Origin: Magnetococcales bacterium
Lineage (GTDB): Bacteria > Pseudomonadota > Magnetococcia > Magnetococcales > JADFWU01
DNA length: 64,000 bases
Direction of reading: 5' to 3'
Assembly: GCA_015234045.1 (NCBI GenBank)
Contig: JADFWU010000012.1
Coordinates: forward strand, 8,700-72,699
Position 1 is the stretch's first letter; each line of letters begins with the position of its first letter. The translations under genes were made by a program, and so were the position numbers. Shown here in pieces: positions 45,453 to 57,600 of this stretch. The notes beneath the pieces were generated by a model that was given only the letters and a program-made list of their open reading frames with translations, was not told the origin of the DNA and searched no databases.

Positions 45453-47117
45453 ATGAAAACAGTCGGAGCGAAAATTATATCCGTCGTAGGCGGCGTGGCG
45501 TTTTTGAGTTTGGTTGGGCTTATTGCGTTTTATACCTACCACCATGAACAGAGTCTGCTTGAACAGAATCGCACTAACCGTCTTGAAACCGTTGACTCAG
45601 TGATTCAAGGGTTGGATGCACTTATGCTGGCAGGCTCTGCCGGTATTGCTCAATCCTATGCAGATTCGTTGCAAAATGTTACTGGTTTTGAGGATCTGCG
45701 TATTTTGCGTACCGATGGTCATGAAGCCTATCGTGACAACCAGACGGTAATGATCGTCAATTGGAATCGTGGCGAAGATGTATTCACCACACGTCTGCAC
45801 GAAACCAGCAACAGAATCATCAAATCAGATGACGTTTACCTAAAGCAAATGCTCAAGACCCAAGAGACCGTCTCTTTTCATGAATTGGGTAATCATGGTG
45901 AAGATGCCCTCACCTTTCTAACCCCTATTAAAAATCAAAAAAGCTGTCACCACTGTCACGGGAAGGATGAAGATATTCTCGGTGCAGTTAAACTGACAAC
46001 GTCACTGAACACAGTTAATGCAGCAATCCGTGACACGCGCATGCATGCCATTTGGGTATTGGCAATTTCACTGTCATTGCTGCTTGCTCTGACCTATCTT
46101 TTGATCCGTAGCACCGTCATTCGACCCATTCAGCAAGTAACTCACGCCATGCGTCAGTTAACTGATGGGGATCTGACTCAGAATATTCCTGTTCCTGGTA
46201 GCGATGAGATTTCCACCATGGCTCGGTGCTTCAATACCATGGGTCGTCAGCTTCTCAACACCTACACCGGTCTTCAGCATGAACAGAACAAACTGACCAC
46301 CATTATTCTCAGTGCGCGTGAAGGCATTGTGGTCACTGATTCCAAACGCCATATTGTTCTGGCCAATCCTTCTGCTGAACGACTTCTGGAAAAACGTTTG
46401 GAAGAGATTGTCACAGGTGGTCTGCTCAATTTATTCAACAATCCCTCATTAATGCAGAAATTACTGATCGCCAAAGATGAAGACAGTCACCATACGGTAA
46501 TTTTACTAAATGGCCGCCATCTCAGCATTTATGCATCGGTTATTCTATCACCTCAGGGCAAAGAGATCGGTTCGGCCGCTATGATTCGGGATATTACCGA
46601 AGAAAAACGGCTGGAGACCCATCTTCGCAATCTTTCCTATATGGACGAGTTGACCCAACTACTCAATAGACGTCGAATGGATGAACTGCTTACGCGAGAA
46701 GCCAAACTGGCCAAACGCCATAATGCAGAACTCACTGTTATCATGTTCGATGTAGATCACTTTAAAAAATTCAATGATGATCATGGCCACGATCAAGGGG
46801 ATCGTGTTCTCACTGCGCTTGGTGTTGCCATGAAACAGTGTTTCAGGGAAACTGATTTCTGTTGTCGGTATGGCGGTGAGGAGTTTTGTGTCATCCTGCC
46901 AAACACCGATCTTGAGGGCGGCCGTCAAGCAGCCGAAGAGCTACGCAGACATATAGAACAGATGCTCGTGGATGGCCTGACAGTAACGATCAGCCTAGGC
47001 GTTGCCTCCATGAAGGTGTCAGAATATCCTGATCCCAATGTACTGATTAAATTGGCTGATAATGCTCTCTATATTGCCAAAAAAGAGGGCAGAAATCGCG
47101 TGAGAGAAGCTTCTTGA
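45453..47117 (+). CDS. Haem-c sensor diguanylate cyclase (HAMP-PAS-GGDEF)
   Basis: 554 residues from the ATG with GAGG seven bases upstream; the frame stays open 44 codons further up but without a ribosome site. A membrane segment (~8-28) is followed by a periplasmic sensor holding CHHCH (Cys165, Cys168, His169), a covalent haem c site as in Tll0287/DUF3365-like sensors. A second membrane segment (~200-220), a HAMP domain, a PAS-like domain (KLTTIILSAREGIVVTDSKR) and a GGDEF domain follow, with FDVDHFKKFNDDHGHDQGD, RETD inhibitory site and GGEEF. It should couple redox, oxygen or NO sensing to c-di-GMP synthesis. The cytochrome gene begins 16 bases after its stop. Confidence 0.9.
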   Translation: MKTVGAKIISVVGGVAFLSLVGLIAFYTYHHEQSLLEQNRTNRLETVDSVIQGLDALMLAGSAGIAQSYADSLQNVTGFEDLRILRTDGHEAYRDNQTVMIVNWNRGEDVFTTRLHETSNRIIKSDDVYLKQMLKTQETVSFHELGNHGEDALTFLTPIKNQKSCHHCHGKDEDILGAVKLTTSLNTVNAAIRDTRMHAIWVLAISLSLLLALTYLLIRSTVIRPIQQVTHAMRQLTDGDLTQNIPVPGSDEISTMARCFNTMGRQLLNTYTGLQHEQNKLTTIILSAREGIVVTDSKRHIVLANPSAERLLEKRLEEIVTGGLLNLFNNPSLMQKLLIAKDEDSHHTVILLNGRHLSIYASVILSPQGKEIGSAAMIRDITEEKRLETHLRNLSYMDELTQLLNRRRMDELLTREAKLAKRHNAELTVIMFDVDHFKKFNDDHGHDQGDRVLTALGVAMKQCFRETDFCCRYGGEEFCVILPNTDLEGGRQAAEELRRHIEQMLVDGLTVTISLGVASMKVSEYPDPNVLIKLADNALYIAKKEGRNRVREAS

Positions 47118-47133
47118 TAAGGGTCAGATAAAA

Positions 47134-47922
47134 ATGAATAAGCAACGCTCTTTCAAAATCGTTTTTGCCACACTCATCACTGTCAGCCTTGCATTAACCA
47201 GTATGTGGCGTGCCTGGGCTGATGACGAGATGGATGATGGTGAAGATCAATTCATCTTAGCTCTGGGTGGACGCGCTTACGATAACTGGATGGGCCTGTT
47301 GGATCAACACACCCTGAAAATGCGTAATCTGGATCGACGAAAATTCCTATCCAACCATCCCGCTTACCCGAAAGAAGGTAGAAAACGCGGTCTGACTACA
47401 TGGCGCTGTAAGGAGTGCCACGGCTGGGATTACAAAGGTGTGGATGGTGCCTACGGATCTGGTTCTCATTACACCGGAATCAAGGGTGTACGTGCTTATG
47501 AGAACAAAGATCCCTCTCAAATTATCAACATTATCCGGGATGAGCGCCACGGCTATTCAGAAAAAATGATTGATGACGAAACAGCCCAAGCCTTGGCACT
47601 GTTCATTGCCAAAGGTCAAGTGGATATGGATCGTTATATTGATCGAGCCAGTAAAAAATTCATCGGTACTGCGGCAAATGGCACCAGCTATTACATGACA
47701 ATCTGTGCCATGTGCCATGGTGTCAAAGGGTTTGCCATCAATTTCAAAACCGCTGACCATCCCGAATATCTAGGCACAGTAGCTAACAAAAACCCGTGGG
47801 AAGCCTTCCACAAAATCCGCAACGGTCACCCTGGCAAAGAGATGGTCTCCATGCGGGCTGTGGATGTACAGGTCCAGGTGGATATCCTTGCCTATACTCA
47901 AGGATTACCGGTCAAGAAATAA
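47134..47922 (+). CDS. Periplasmic dihaem cytochrome c
   Basis: 262 residues. A Sec signal peptide (MNKQRSFKIVFATLITVSLA, cleavage probably after AWA) precedes an acidic mature start. Two haem c sites are present: CKECH (Cys92) and CAMCH (Cys191), each within a cytochrome-c-like domain, with candidate distal Met ligands in EKMIDDE and KEMVSM. It probably carries electrons or reports redox state in the periplasm. Co-transcribed with the haem-c cyclase, which suggests it delivers electrons or signal to that sensor. A terminator follows 29 bases after the stop. Confidence 0.88.
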   Translation: MNKQRSFKIVFATLITVSLALTSMWRAWADDEMDDGEDQFILALGGRAYDNWMGLLDQHTLKMRNLDRRKFLSNHPAYPKEGRKRGLTTWRCKECHGWDYKGVDGAYGSGSHYTGIKGVRAYENKDPSQIINIIRDERHGYSEKMIDDETAQALALFIAKGQVDMDRYIDRASKKFIGTAANGTSYYMTICAMCHGVKGFAINFKTADHPEYLGTVANKNPWEAFHKIRNGHPGKEMVSMRAVDVQVQVDILAYTQGLPVKK

Positions 47923-47951
47923 TTTCAATTCGATCCGCTTCAAAAAGTTTC

Positions 47952-47983
47952 AAAAGCCAGAAGCTCTGCTCTCTGGCTTTTTG
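47952..47983 (+). terminator. Rho-independent terminator of cyclase-cytochrome operon
   Basis: AAAAGCCAGA pairs with TCTGGCTTTTT around a ten-base loop; the T run follows directly. A textbook terminator. Confidence 0.9.
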
Positions 47984-48118
47984 CGTTACTGAATCTATTG
48001 AAATCAAATAATTGATAAAATCCTTACAGCAACATATGAACAGAATAGCAGGTTTCACACTCTAACAGTTAGTAAAGGTCGAAACGCTTTTCAACATCTG
48101 GAAAAGTGGGGAATTATC

Positions 48119-48445
48119 ATGCTCAGATTTGCGTCAAATACCACAGAAAAAACCGTCTGCTCTTACACACCTGTTGCACAACGGCGTGGCGATATCACGC
48201 TGCATATTGAGGAGCATTTGACACAAGATCAGCTGATTGAACTCAAGCAGGCATTGCGTTCAATCGAAGGCGTGGAGGATGTGCATATTCAGAAGACACA
48301 TGTTCATCTGCTGGTGGTCTACTACGACACCTTCCTCACCACGTCAGACAAGATTTTTGCGGCGGTACAAAACCATTCACTTAATCCCTACAGAGCACGC
48401 CATCTCTGGGGACCACAGATCCATGCCCAAATGATTAGCCTTTAG
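48119..48445 (+). CDS. Small protein, possible ferredoxin-like (HMA-type) fold
   Basis: 108 residues, ATG preceded by GGGG at a normal distance. After a ~25-residue leader the pattern strand-helix-strand-strand-helix appears: DITLHIEEHL, QLIELKQALRSIEGVEDVHI, HVHLLVVYYD, TTSDKIFAAVQNHSL. This resembles heavy-metal-associated domains, but the CxxC metal site is missing. It stands alone between the cytochrome terminator and the giant gene. Function unknown; the fold is a guess by eye. Confidence 0.55.
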   Translation: MLRFASNTTEKTVCSYTPVAQRRGDITLHIEEHLTQDQLIELKQALRSIEGVEDVHIQKTHVHLLVVYYDTFLTTSDKIFAAVQNHSLNPYRARHLWGPQIHAQMISL

Positions 48446-48552
48446 CTCCAGGCGTTACGCAATGGCCGGTTGAAACAGGCATCAAAGCGTGTACCCGTCA
48501 TTCAACTGCGTAACACACTCCCTGGCACCCAGAAAGGCGAACCATGAATTGG

Positions 48553-48588
48553 CTCCACCATTTCCTCAACGATTAGGAGATGGTGGAG
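48553..48588. terminator. Strong hairpin between convergent genes
   Basis: CTCCACCATTTCCT pairs with AGGAGATGGTGGAG (one wobble) around eight bases, a 14-pair stem 16 bases beyond the giant gene's stop. It lacks a clear T run on either strand. Probably a bidirectional terminator or a 3'-end stabiliser. Confidence 0.6.
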
Positions 48589-48604
48589 CAATCATTCAGG
48601 TTGG

Positions 48605-51600
48605 TCAGGTCATATCGACAAAGTTTTGCGTGACAGTGTCATCAATCAGCAAGGTTGCCGAGTCGAGGGTATACGTACCATAGGTGATGCTATCAATCAC
48701 CGTATCGGTTTCGGTATTCCAGATACCACCGATATTCACCGTATCACCGGCATCACCCGTGATGATCAACTGATCACTCTCATCGGAAAGATCCAGAATA
48801 TCAGCAAGATCCAACGTGACACTGTTGTCACCAGAACCGGTCAGATCGATATTCTCAATGCCTTTATAGAGGGCATTATCAATCTGTGTCAGGTCCAAAC
48901 TCAACGCATCTCCATCCAACATCAGTGTATCATCGTCGGCACCACCATCGACGGTGCCAAGATCCAGACTATCCCAGACCAGGATATCATCACCAGGCCC
49001 ACCATTCAGGATGTCATTACCAAGCCCACCATCCAGGTAATCATCACCATCACCACCCATCAAGGTGTCATCACCGATACTACCCTTCAGTAAGTCATCA
49101 CCACCATACCCCATCAAAGCATCAGCGCCACTACTGCCCAACATGGCATCATTACCCTCTGTGCCTAACTGCGTCAGCCCGCCTTGAGCACCAGAATCAT
49201 GAACCGTGATACCAATGGTTCCAGAATCAGAAAGCCCACCCTGATCAGTAACGGTATAGCTAAAACTATCCGTGCCGACAAAGCTGGTATCCGGTGTATA
49301 GGTGTAGGTGCCATCGGTAGTACTGAAGACCAATGTACCGTGGGTAACATCAGCATCCAGAGCAAAATTCAACGTGCTAATGTCATCATCCACATCATTG
49401 TCAATGACAGTGTGGCTGATGGCTTGATCCATACTGGCCAATATGACACCAGCTGCATCAACACCCCCTGTGGAAGCCACAGAAGCCTGATTCAAAGCGG
49501 ATAAACCGGTGAGATCAGCCATATCAAAGTTACCAATCAGATTGGCATCACTGACATCCAGTGACTGATACATGTTCTCTCGGATTTCTTCTTCAGAGCG
49601 GATGGTGTCCCAAATACGCACTTCATCCAGATCACCGTTCAAGGTTTGGTCCAGATTGGAGTTACCGCCGATATACAGTCGGCTATTGCCTCCATCGGTT
49701 GGATCACCATTAGAATATGTGCCGGAACCAACCAACACGCCATCCAGATAGAGCGTGACCTCATTGGTGGTAGCATCTCGAACCAAACTGACATGGTGCC
49801 ACGCATCGGTAGTCAAGTTGGTATCAAAGGTTACCTCATTCAACAGGATATCCGTTCCACTCTCATGGAAGTAGACCAGATCACCATTCACATCCACTTT
49901 TAGCGCATAGTAGGCGTTATTGAGATATGTCGTTATCCCCTGCTCATGGAAAGCCATCAGGAACTGTTCATCCGTTCCAACCGCGTCCAAACGAACCCAG
50001 GTTTCCAGGGTCAGATCACCTGCAATAGCAAAGGCATCCAATGTTCCACGACCTGCGTCTACCACATCACCGACACCATCCAACGTAAGATGATCACCCA
50101 ACGTTGGAATTGCAGGCGCATCGTTGATTGGATTGATATTGACGGTCACCTGCTCGGTATTGTGACCGCTGTATTGATCATGGACATTGAGCGTGAATGT
50201 CTCACTGCCATCAAAGTCAGGATCGGGCGTGTACGTCCATGCACCAGTTCCAGGATCAACAGTGAGCGTACCGTTGATCGGTGCCTCTTCAACACCAAAG
50301 GTAAGCGCATCTCCTTCTTCATCTGTAGAGGTAATACCACTTGTGATCGCGGTATCTTCGTCCAGACTGATCGGAGAACCATCCTGAACCGTCATGCTGG
50401 GCACAAAATTAAGTGCTGATGTTTGTGTGGTATCACTGAACGCAGTAGTACCACCACTGGTTGAAACAGTAATGTTGATATCACCACTGGCATTACTATC
50501 ACTCTGATCCCACAAACGGTAGGTCAGATTGGCGGTAGAGCCACTGGTATAGTCAACAGTGCCTTCATAACGCAGCAGTGCATCACCATCCAGCAACGTT
50601 GCTGTGGCATCGGCCAAAGTGCCAAAGGTATTCCAGTTGGTGCCGCTATCCGTGCTGTACGCCCAAGAACCATTGGTCTCAGTGAGTCCGGTAATGGCAA
50701 CACCCAGCACATCACCATCCGGGTCCGTGCCGATCAAATCAACAAAGTCTGAAACCAGAACACCGCTCGTGCTCACTGTTACAACATCATCAGGCATCAT
50801 GATGGCTGGGCCTGCGATATCCGAAACCGTTGAGACAACAGATCCAGCCCAATCTGCATCACCACCACTGGTTCCGACCAGATTGTCCGCAACACCGCCG
50901 GTACTTTCATCAAGCGGCCAGTAACCAACCAGTCCCTCTTCAGCACCACTCAGCGTGCGGAAGATATCCGATTGAATATCCGCCTGTGTCCGACTGACAT
51001 CCCAGACGCGCACCTCATCCATATCACCATCAAAGTAGTTGCTGCCCGCTTCATCCCGTCCAATAGTCAGAATCCCGTTCTGACCGCCGGAAAGCGGGTT
51101 AACATAGTCCAACCTACCGGCCAGTTGACCATCCAGGTAGAGCGTGACGGTTTGGTCAACACTGTCACGGGACAGTGCCACGTGATACCAGGTATCGGAA
51201 GCGATTGGTGGATTATCAAAGGCAAGTGTTTCGAAGGATTCTGCACCATACTCCTGCACAAGCGTGAACGTACCATCAGAGTCAATTGAAAGGCTGTAGA
51301 GCGTATTGTCCACATCCGCCGCCGCACCACCGCTGAAACAGACAATAGGATGGCTTGTGGTACCCAAAGTTGGTTTAACCCAGGCTTCAATTGTCAGATC
51401 TTCAGTGATTACAAACGGCTGACCAACACCACCACCCGCGTTCAGATACTCGGAAGTACCACCCAGTGTGACATGACGGGTAAACGACTCAAAATAGGGC
51501 GCATCCTGAGTACCAGTCACCGTGACATCAATGACAGCGTCACTACCTCCGCCCAATTCATCGCTGACACGCACGGTAAAGCTATCAGCACCGAAGAAAT

Positions 51601-54600
51601 TGACATCTGGTTCATAGACCCAATCACCGGTACTGACATTCAGAGAAACCACACCACTCTCCGGTTGTCCGGTCACTGAATAGCTGAGGGTTGAGCTGTC
51701 ATAGTCATCCGAACCAATCGTACCGTTGAGCGTACCCTCTTCCCCAATGCTATACGACCCGGGCTGGGCGGATGGTGCCATATTGATGGAGCGATAGAGC
51801 GTTGCCGTACTGAAAGCGGTAACACCGCCCGTACCTGCTGTGGCGATATCTACAGAACTACCATCAACAGCACCATCGGAACCATCCCAAGCTCTCAGCT
51901 GAATATAGGCATCCAGATACCCACTACCAGCGGTATCCGGCGTATAACGGACCAGGTTATTGACATCCGAAGTAAGTACCAATGCAGCGGCTTCGGTAAC
52001 AGCACCAACAGCACTCCAGCTGGTACCACCATCCATGGAGTATTCCCAGCTGCCATCACCACCATTATCCGCATCAACGATGGCAACACCAAGCGACTCA
52101 GGATCAGGATCAGTAAAGTAGCCTTCCAGCAACTCCGCCACCAAGAAGTCGGTTGCCGCCCCGCCCATAACGTTCAGCGGTGCCGCACTCACATTTGGTG
52201 TAGTCAACGTATCCGACAGTCCAGGCAACGTGCTGGACACATCTACCAGCGCATAAGCAGAACTACCAGCATCAACAGCAGTGGCATCCCCTGCTCCATC
52301 AACCCCATCAACCCGATTGGTCACCACGGTTACATCATCCATGGCCCAATAGCCTACCAGACCAAAACTACCATCGGTGACAATCGTATTCATTTCAGCA
52401 CGAATTTCATCACCACTGCGGGCAACATCCCAGATACGCACCTCATCCATCAGGCCATCAAAACGATTCAGGCTACCACTCAAACTGCCGATATAAAGCT
52501 GACCGTTTTCACCACCGGATGGCCCGGTATCAAAGTTGGTTGTACCGGCAATTTCTCCATCCAAATAGAGGGTTACCGTCTGTCCTGCCCGTACCAATGC
52601 CACATGGTGCCAAGCATCTTGTGAAGGTGCGGCATTCGTTGCCCACTCAACAAAATTTCCAGATTCAAATTCATGTGAGTAGACAAAGAAGCCATCAGCA
52701 ACCAGAGAAAGCTCGTACAATCCGTTGTCAGTGGCGTTACTCGTTGCATCACCGTAGAAACTGATCAGTGTCTGATCACCACTACCGGTACTATCCTGAT
52801 TAAACCAAGCCTCAATGGTCATATCACCAGTCAGAGCCAAAGCATCCTCAAAGCCCCGTCCTGCTTCCAGATGAACCTGACCATCCATGGACATGGCCGT
52901 ATCAAAACGAGACATGACCGGCACATCCTGAATACCATTAACCGTGACAGACTGTGAGGCTGTATTGGTACTGAAAGCCGTATCAGCGCCCGTACCCGCA
53001 GCTGTGATATCCACGCCTGTCTGACCATTGGTAGCACCTGTATTGGTCTGATCCCAGGCCCGGTAGGTAATATTGGCATCACCACTGAAGTCAGCTTCAG
53101 GAATAAAACGGATAGCCGTGCCTGTATCAGGCATCAGAGTCACGGCGTTGGACTCGCTTACCGAGACCATATTGGTCCAAGTCACGGTCGCGGCATTGAT
53201 ATCCGTAGTGAATGACCATGTTCCGGCGGCATCATCTGTTTCCGTGACGGCAAGGCCAACACCATCACCATCCACATCACTGCCAACACGTGATAACAGA
53301 TCGGACACCAAAGCTGTCGTGCCACTGGTGTCGTCTTCATCAATTGCGTCGAAACCCTGTGCATTGAACAAAATTGATGTGAAGGAGCGGGATTCCAAGT
53401 TTGAGTTGTAATCAGTGGCCTGACTGTAATCCAAGGTAGTGCCTGCCGCACTGCCATCGGAAATCCAGAAATCAGTGCTATTGGAAGAGTTGCTTCCATT
53501 AGGATAGGAATAGGAATATTCATGTGCCCGAACAACGGCAACAGCCTTGTCACCCATTGCAAACAGGTTTTGAACAGAAGCCGATTCGTAACCATATGTC
53601 ACATCATTATAGTGGCTGTCTTGGGCAATATCCTTGACCAGCTGAGTACCCTCAACGGTTCCGTCTGTCTTCCATAACTCATTGCCATCATTACCATCGC
53701 TATCAGCAAGGAAGAACAGAGAACCATCCACCTCGGTGAAATGACTCGCCTGGCCAAGATTTCCGTATGATGAATTCGTATTGAACGAAGTCAATTTAAC
53801 GGTATTGCCTGCGGTGCCATCTGATTTCCACACTTCCCAACCATTACCACTATCAGCAGCAAAGACCAGTTCACTATTGAATTCGGTTAATTCACCAAAA
53901 CTGGTTGAGTAGGCATATCCACTGTATGAGTTCGTGCCGGTATTTATCTCGGCAACCAAGGATGGCGTAGATGAACCGGCATCCAATTTCCACAGCTCTG
54001 TTCCATGTGCATCACGTCCATCGTCAGCAACAAAGAAGAGAGTTGATCCAACAACGGTAAAGTCATGTGCATAGCTGCCGTAGTTAGCCACGGTATTAAT
54101 ATCAGCTACGAGAGTCGTTCCTGCATCCGTGCCATCCGAGCGCCACAACTCAGTATTTGCAACGCTACCATCATTGGCCCTGAAGTAGAGATAGCCATCG
54201 AATTCAATCAGATCATCCGCCCAACTGGAGCTACTGCCTGTATAGATATCCGACACCAGAGAAACGGTTCCATCATCACCTTCTACCTTATACAACTCAC
54301 GACCATAGGTCTCATCCGTGGCCACGAAGAACATATCACCATCAAAAGCGGTAAAATTAGTCGGAGACGATGAGGCATTAGCCGTTGAATTGATATCTTC
54401 AACAAGCGTTGTACCTGCTGCTGTACCATCGGTTTTCCACAACTCATTACCGGTCGTACCGTCATTGGCTGCAAAGAAGAGATACCCGTTCATCTCTTCC
54501 GCATTAACACCATAGGCCGAGGCCGCATTGCCTGAGATGGCTCCGCTGTTCGAACTGCCAGAATAGATATCTTTGATAAAGGTTGCCGTGAAACCATCAA

Positions 54601-57600
54601 AGATCCAAGGCTCATACCCTGTTGTGCCGCCGTTATTCGCAGTGAATACCAACTGGTTATCCAGAATAGCCATCGCTTGGTTGGAATTTGCTGCATTCCA
54701 GCTTGGCGAAAACGTCTCCAAGCCACCATCTGCGGTATACATGGAGAGTACTGGCGTGTAGTCACTACTCATAAACATGACGGCTTCAAAGCCATCAATC
54801 AATTCAGGCGCATCCTGAACAGCTGCTACTGTTACGGTAATAGTACTGGTATCGGTTTTCTCTCCATCAATACCGATCAGACCATTGTCATTGAGAGTGA
54901 CTGTAATGGTGTCCGTACCATTCGCATTGCTATCCCCTTGATAGAGCACACCGTCAGTTGCCGCCAAGGTTGCGTTGATCTCATCCAGAGAACCGGTAAT
55001 GGTCACTATGCCCGATGACTGACCCTCAACCTGACCCGCAGCAACACCGCCTGTCACACTCTCATCTATGACAAACCAACCGGCATTGGCTGAGAATGTC
55101 AGAGAGACATTGCCCGTACCTGCTTCCAGATCATCCACAGAGAGGTCGGTGATACTAACAGCAGTATCTTCATCAACACTGAAGGCTGTTGTAGAGGCTG
55201 TTAATGTTGGTGCATCATTGATCGCGTTGACTATGGCTGCATTGGTATAAGCCATTGCACTAAAAGCCGTTGCACCGCCCACTTCGCTATCCAGATCAAG
55301 CGTTCCACTATCATCAGCATCCAAATCAACAGTAGCGCCATTGCTGGCACCCGCATTGGTCTGATCCCAAGCAAGATAGGTAAAGTCAACCGTACCCGAC
55401 CACTCGGCATCGGGAATAAAACGCACCGCAGTCGGCGCGGTTGCACTTAGAGTCAATGCCGCATCATTACTCAACGAAACCAGAGGAGTCCAAGTAACCG
55501 TGGTGGCATCCACATCCAGCGTGTATTGCCAATCACCGTTGGTGCTGTCTACAGAGGTCAGCGCGATACCAAGGGAATCACCATCACCATCAACAACCGA
55601 TTTGCTGATTAAATCAGAAATCAAAATACCAGGATCAGTGGTGTTATCTTCATCAATGATCAGCGTATTCGGTGACAAATCCAGCGCATGCGCCAGATAG
55701 AGTTCATCACCGGACATAAAGTCATCCCCTTTGGCCACTGAATCCAGCAGGTTAGTGCCCACTTCAGTACCATCAGAGGTCCAGAAATCAAAACCATTAC
55801 TCCAAGCATAGTTGGCATAGCTGTCAGCATTTACAACGGCAACCACCTTATCATCCAAGGCAAACAAACCGCTTAGATAACCGGTATGATAGGCATGATA
55901 GTCAGTCGATGCAGTAATATCTTTGACCAGGACAGTCCCTTCCACCGTGCCATCGGTCTTCCACAACTCATTACCATCAATACCATCTGAATCGGCCAGG
56001 AAAAAGAGCACTCCATTTTGAACAACCAAATTGGTATTGGATAGAGCAGAGCTGTTGCTAAAATCTGTGATCTGGACAGTGTTGCCTGCCGTACCATCTG
56101 AAGACCAGAGACTCCACTGATTGCCATCATGGGCGGTAAAAAACAGCTGACCATTAAACTCGGTGAAGCTGTCAAAACTCGTCGAGCTCGAATAACCATA
56201 AATAGCGTTTGTATTAATCTCCGTCACCATGGATGGTGTTGAAGACCCCGCATCCAGCGTCCATAGCTCTCTGCCATGTTCGCCACGGCTTGTCCGATAG
56301 CCGTCAGAAGCAATGAAAAAGAGCGTGCTTCCAACAACGGTAAAGTTGTCAGGAGAACTACTATAAGAACCGTAACTACTGATATCGCTAAACAGTGCGG
56401 TACCACTTGCAGTACCATCGGAAGACCAAAGCTCACGCCCTTCGGCATCGCTTCTGGCACTGAAGAAAATCTGATTATCGAACACAACAAGATTATTTGG
56501 GGAGCTACTTCCAGACCCTGCATAACTATCTACTACCAATGAAAACGTCTCATCGGTGGTATCAAATGTGAACAGTTCACTGCCATATGCACTGGAAGAG
56601 GCACTGAAGAACAGATTTCCGCCTAATTCAACAAAATTATCCGCATTAGATCCATAAGTTCGGTGACTACTGATGTCAGCAGCCAACTTGGTGCCTGTTG
56701 TTGTCCCATCACTCATCCACAGTTCTTCATTATGCGTTCCATCATCCGCGACAAAGAATGCTGTGCCATTGATTTCAATACCTTGGAACTCACCGAGTGT
56801 AGAGCGTGATGACGAAGAACCATCATGGATATCCTTCACCATTTCGGCAGAGAAACCATCCGAGTGCCACAACTCATTACCCGAGGTACCATCATTACCA
56901 GTAAACAGAACCTCATCACCCAATACCAGCATGCCCGGTGAGGAGAAAGTCGTGGCTGTCTCTGAAGGCACAGACATGACACCATCAGCGAGTGTCAGTG
57001 TGTACAATCCGTCCGTAAGGCCGGGCGAGAACATGACGGTCGGAATGGTTGTCAGAATCTCAGGCGCTTCCTGAACCGCGCTGATAGTGATTCCAATAGA
57101 AGCCGTGTCGGTCAGCGCACCACCGCCGGTTGCGCCATCATCAGAGATTTCTACGGTGAACGTGTCGGTTCCAGAGTAGTTTTCAAGCGCTTTGTAAACC
57201 ACACCAGCCCCATCTGCCAACGTGGTATTGATCTCATCAAGAGTGCCAACAATGGTCACCACATGATCACCATTGCGGCTGATATCACCAGTGATGACAC
57301 CACCAGCCACCGCATCATTGACGGTGAGATAACCGCTATCCACACTCAATGTCAGAATAACATCACTGCTGCCTGCATCACTATCCGCAACCGACAGGCC
57401 AGTGATGGCAACATCTGTATCCTCGCTTACGGTAAAGCTTGCTGTACCTGCTGAAGCTGTCGGAGCATCATTGACCGCATTAACGGTAATGGAATTGGTA
57501 TAATCCGCCGCACTAAAGGCACTGGTACCACCTGTTCCCAAGGCAGTAATGTCAACGCTACCACCATTGGTTGCACCACTGTTGGTCTGATCCCAGGCTC

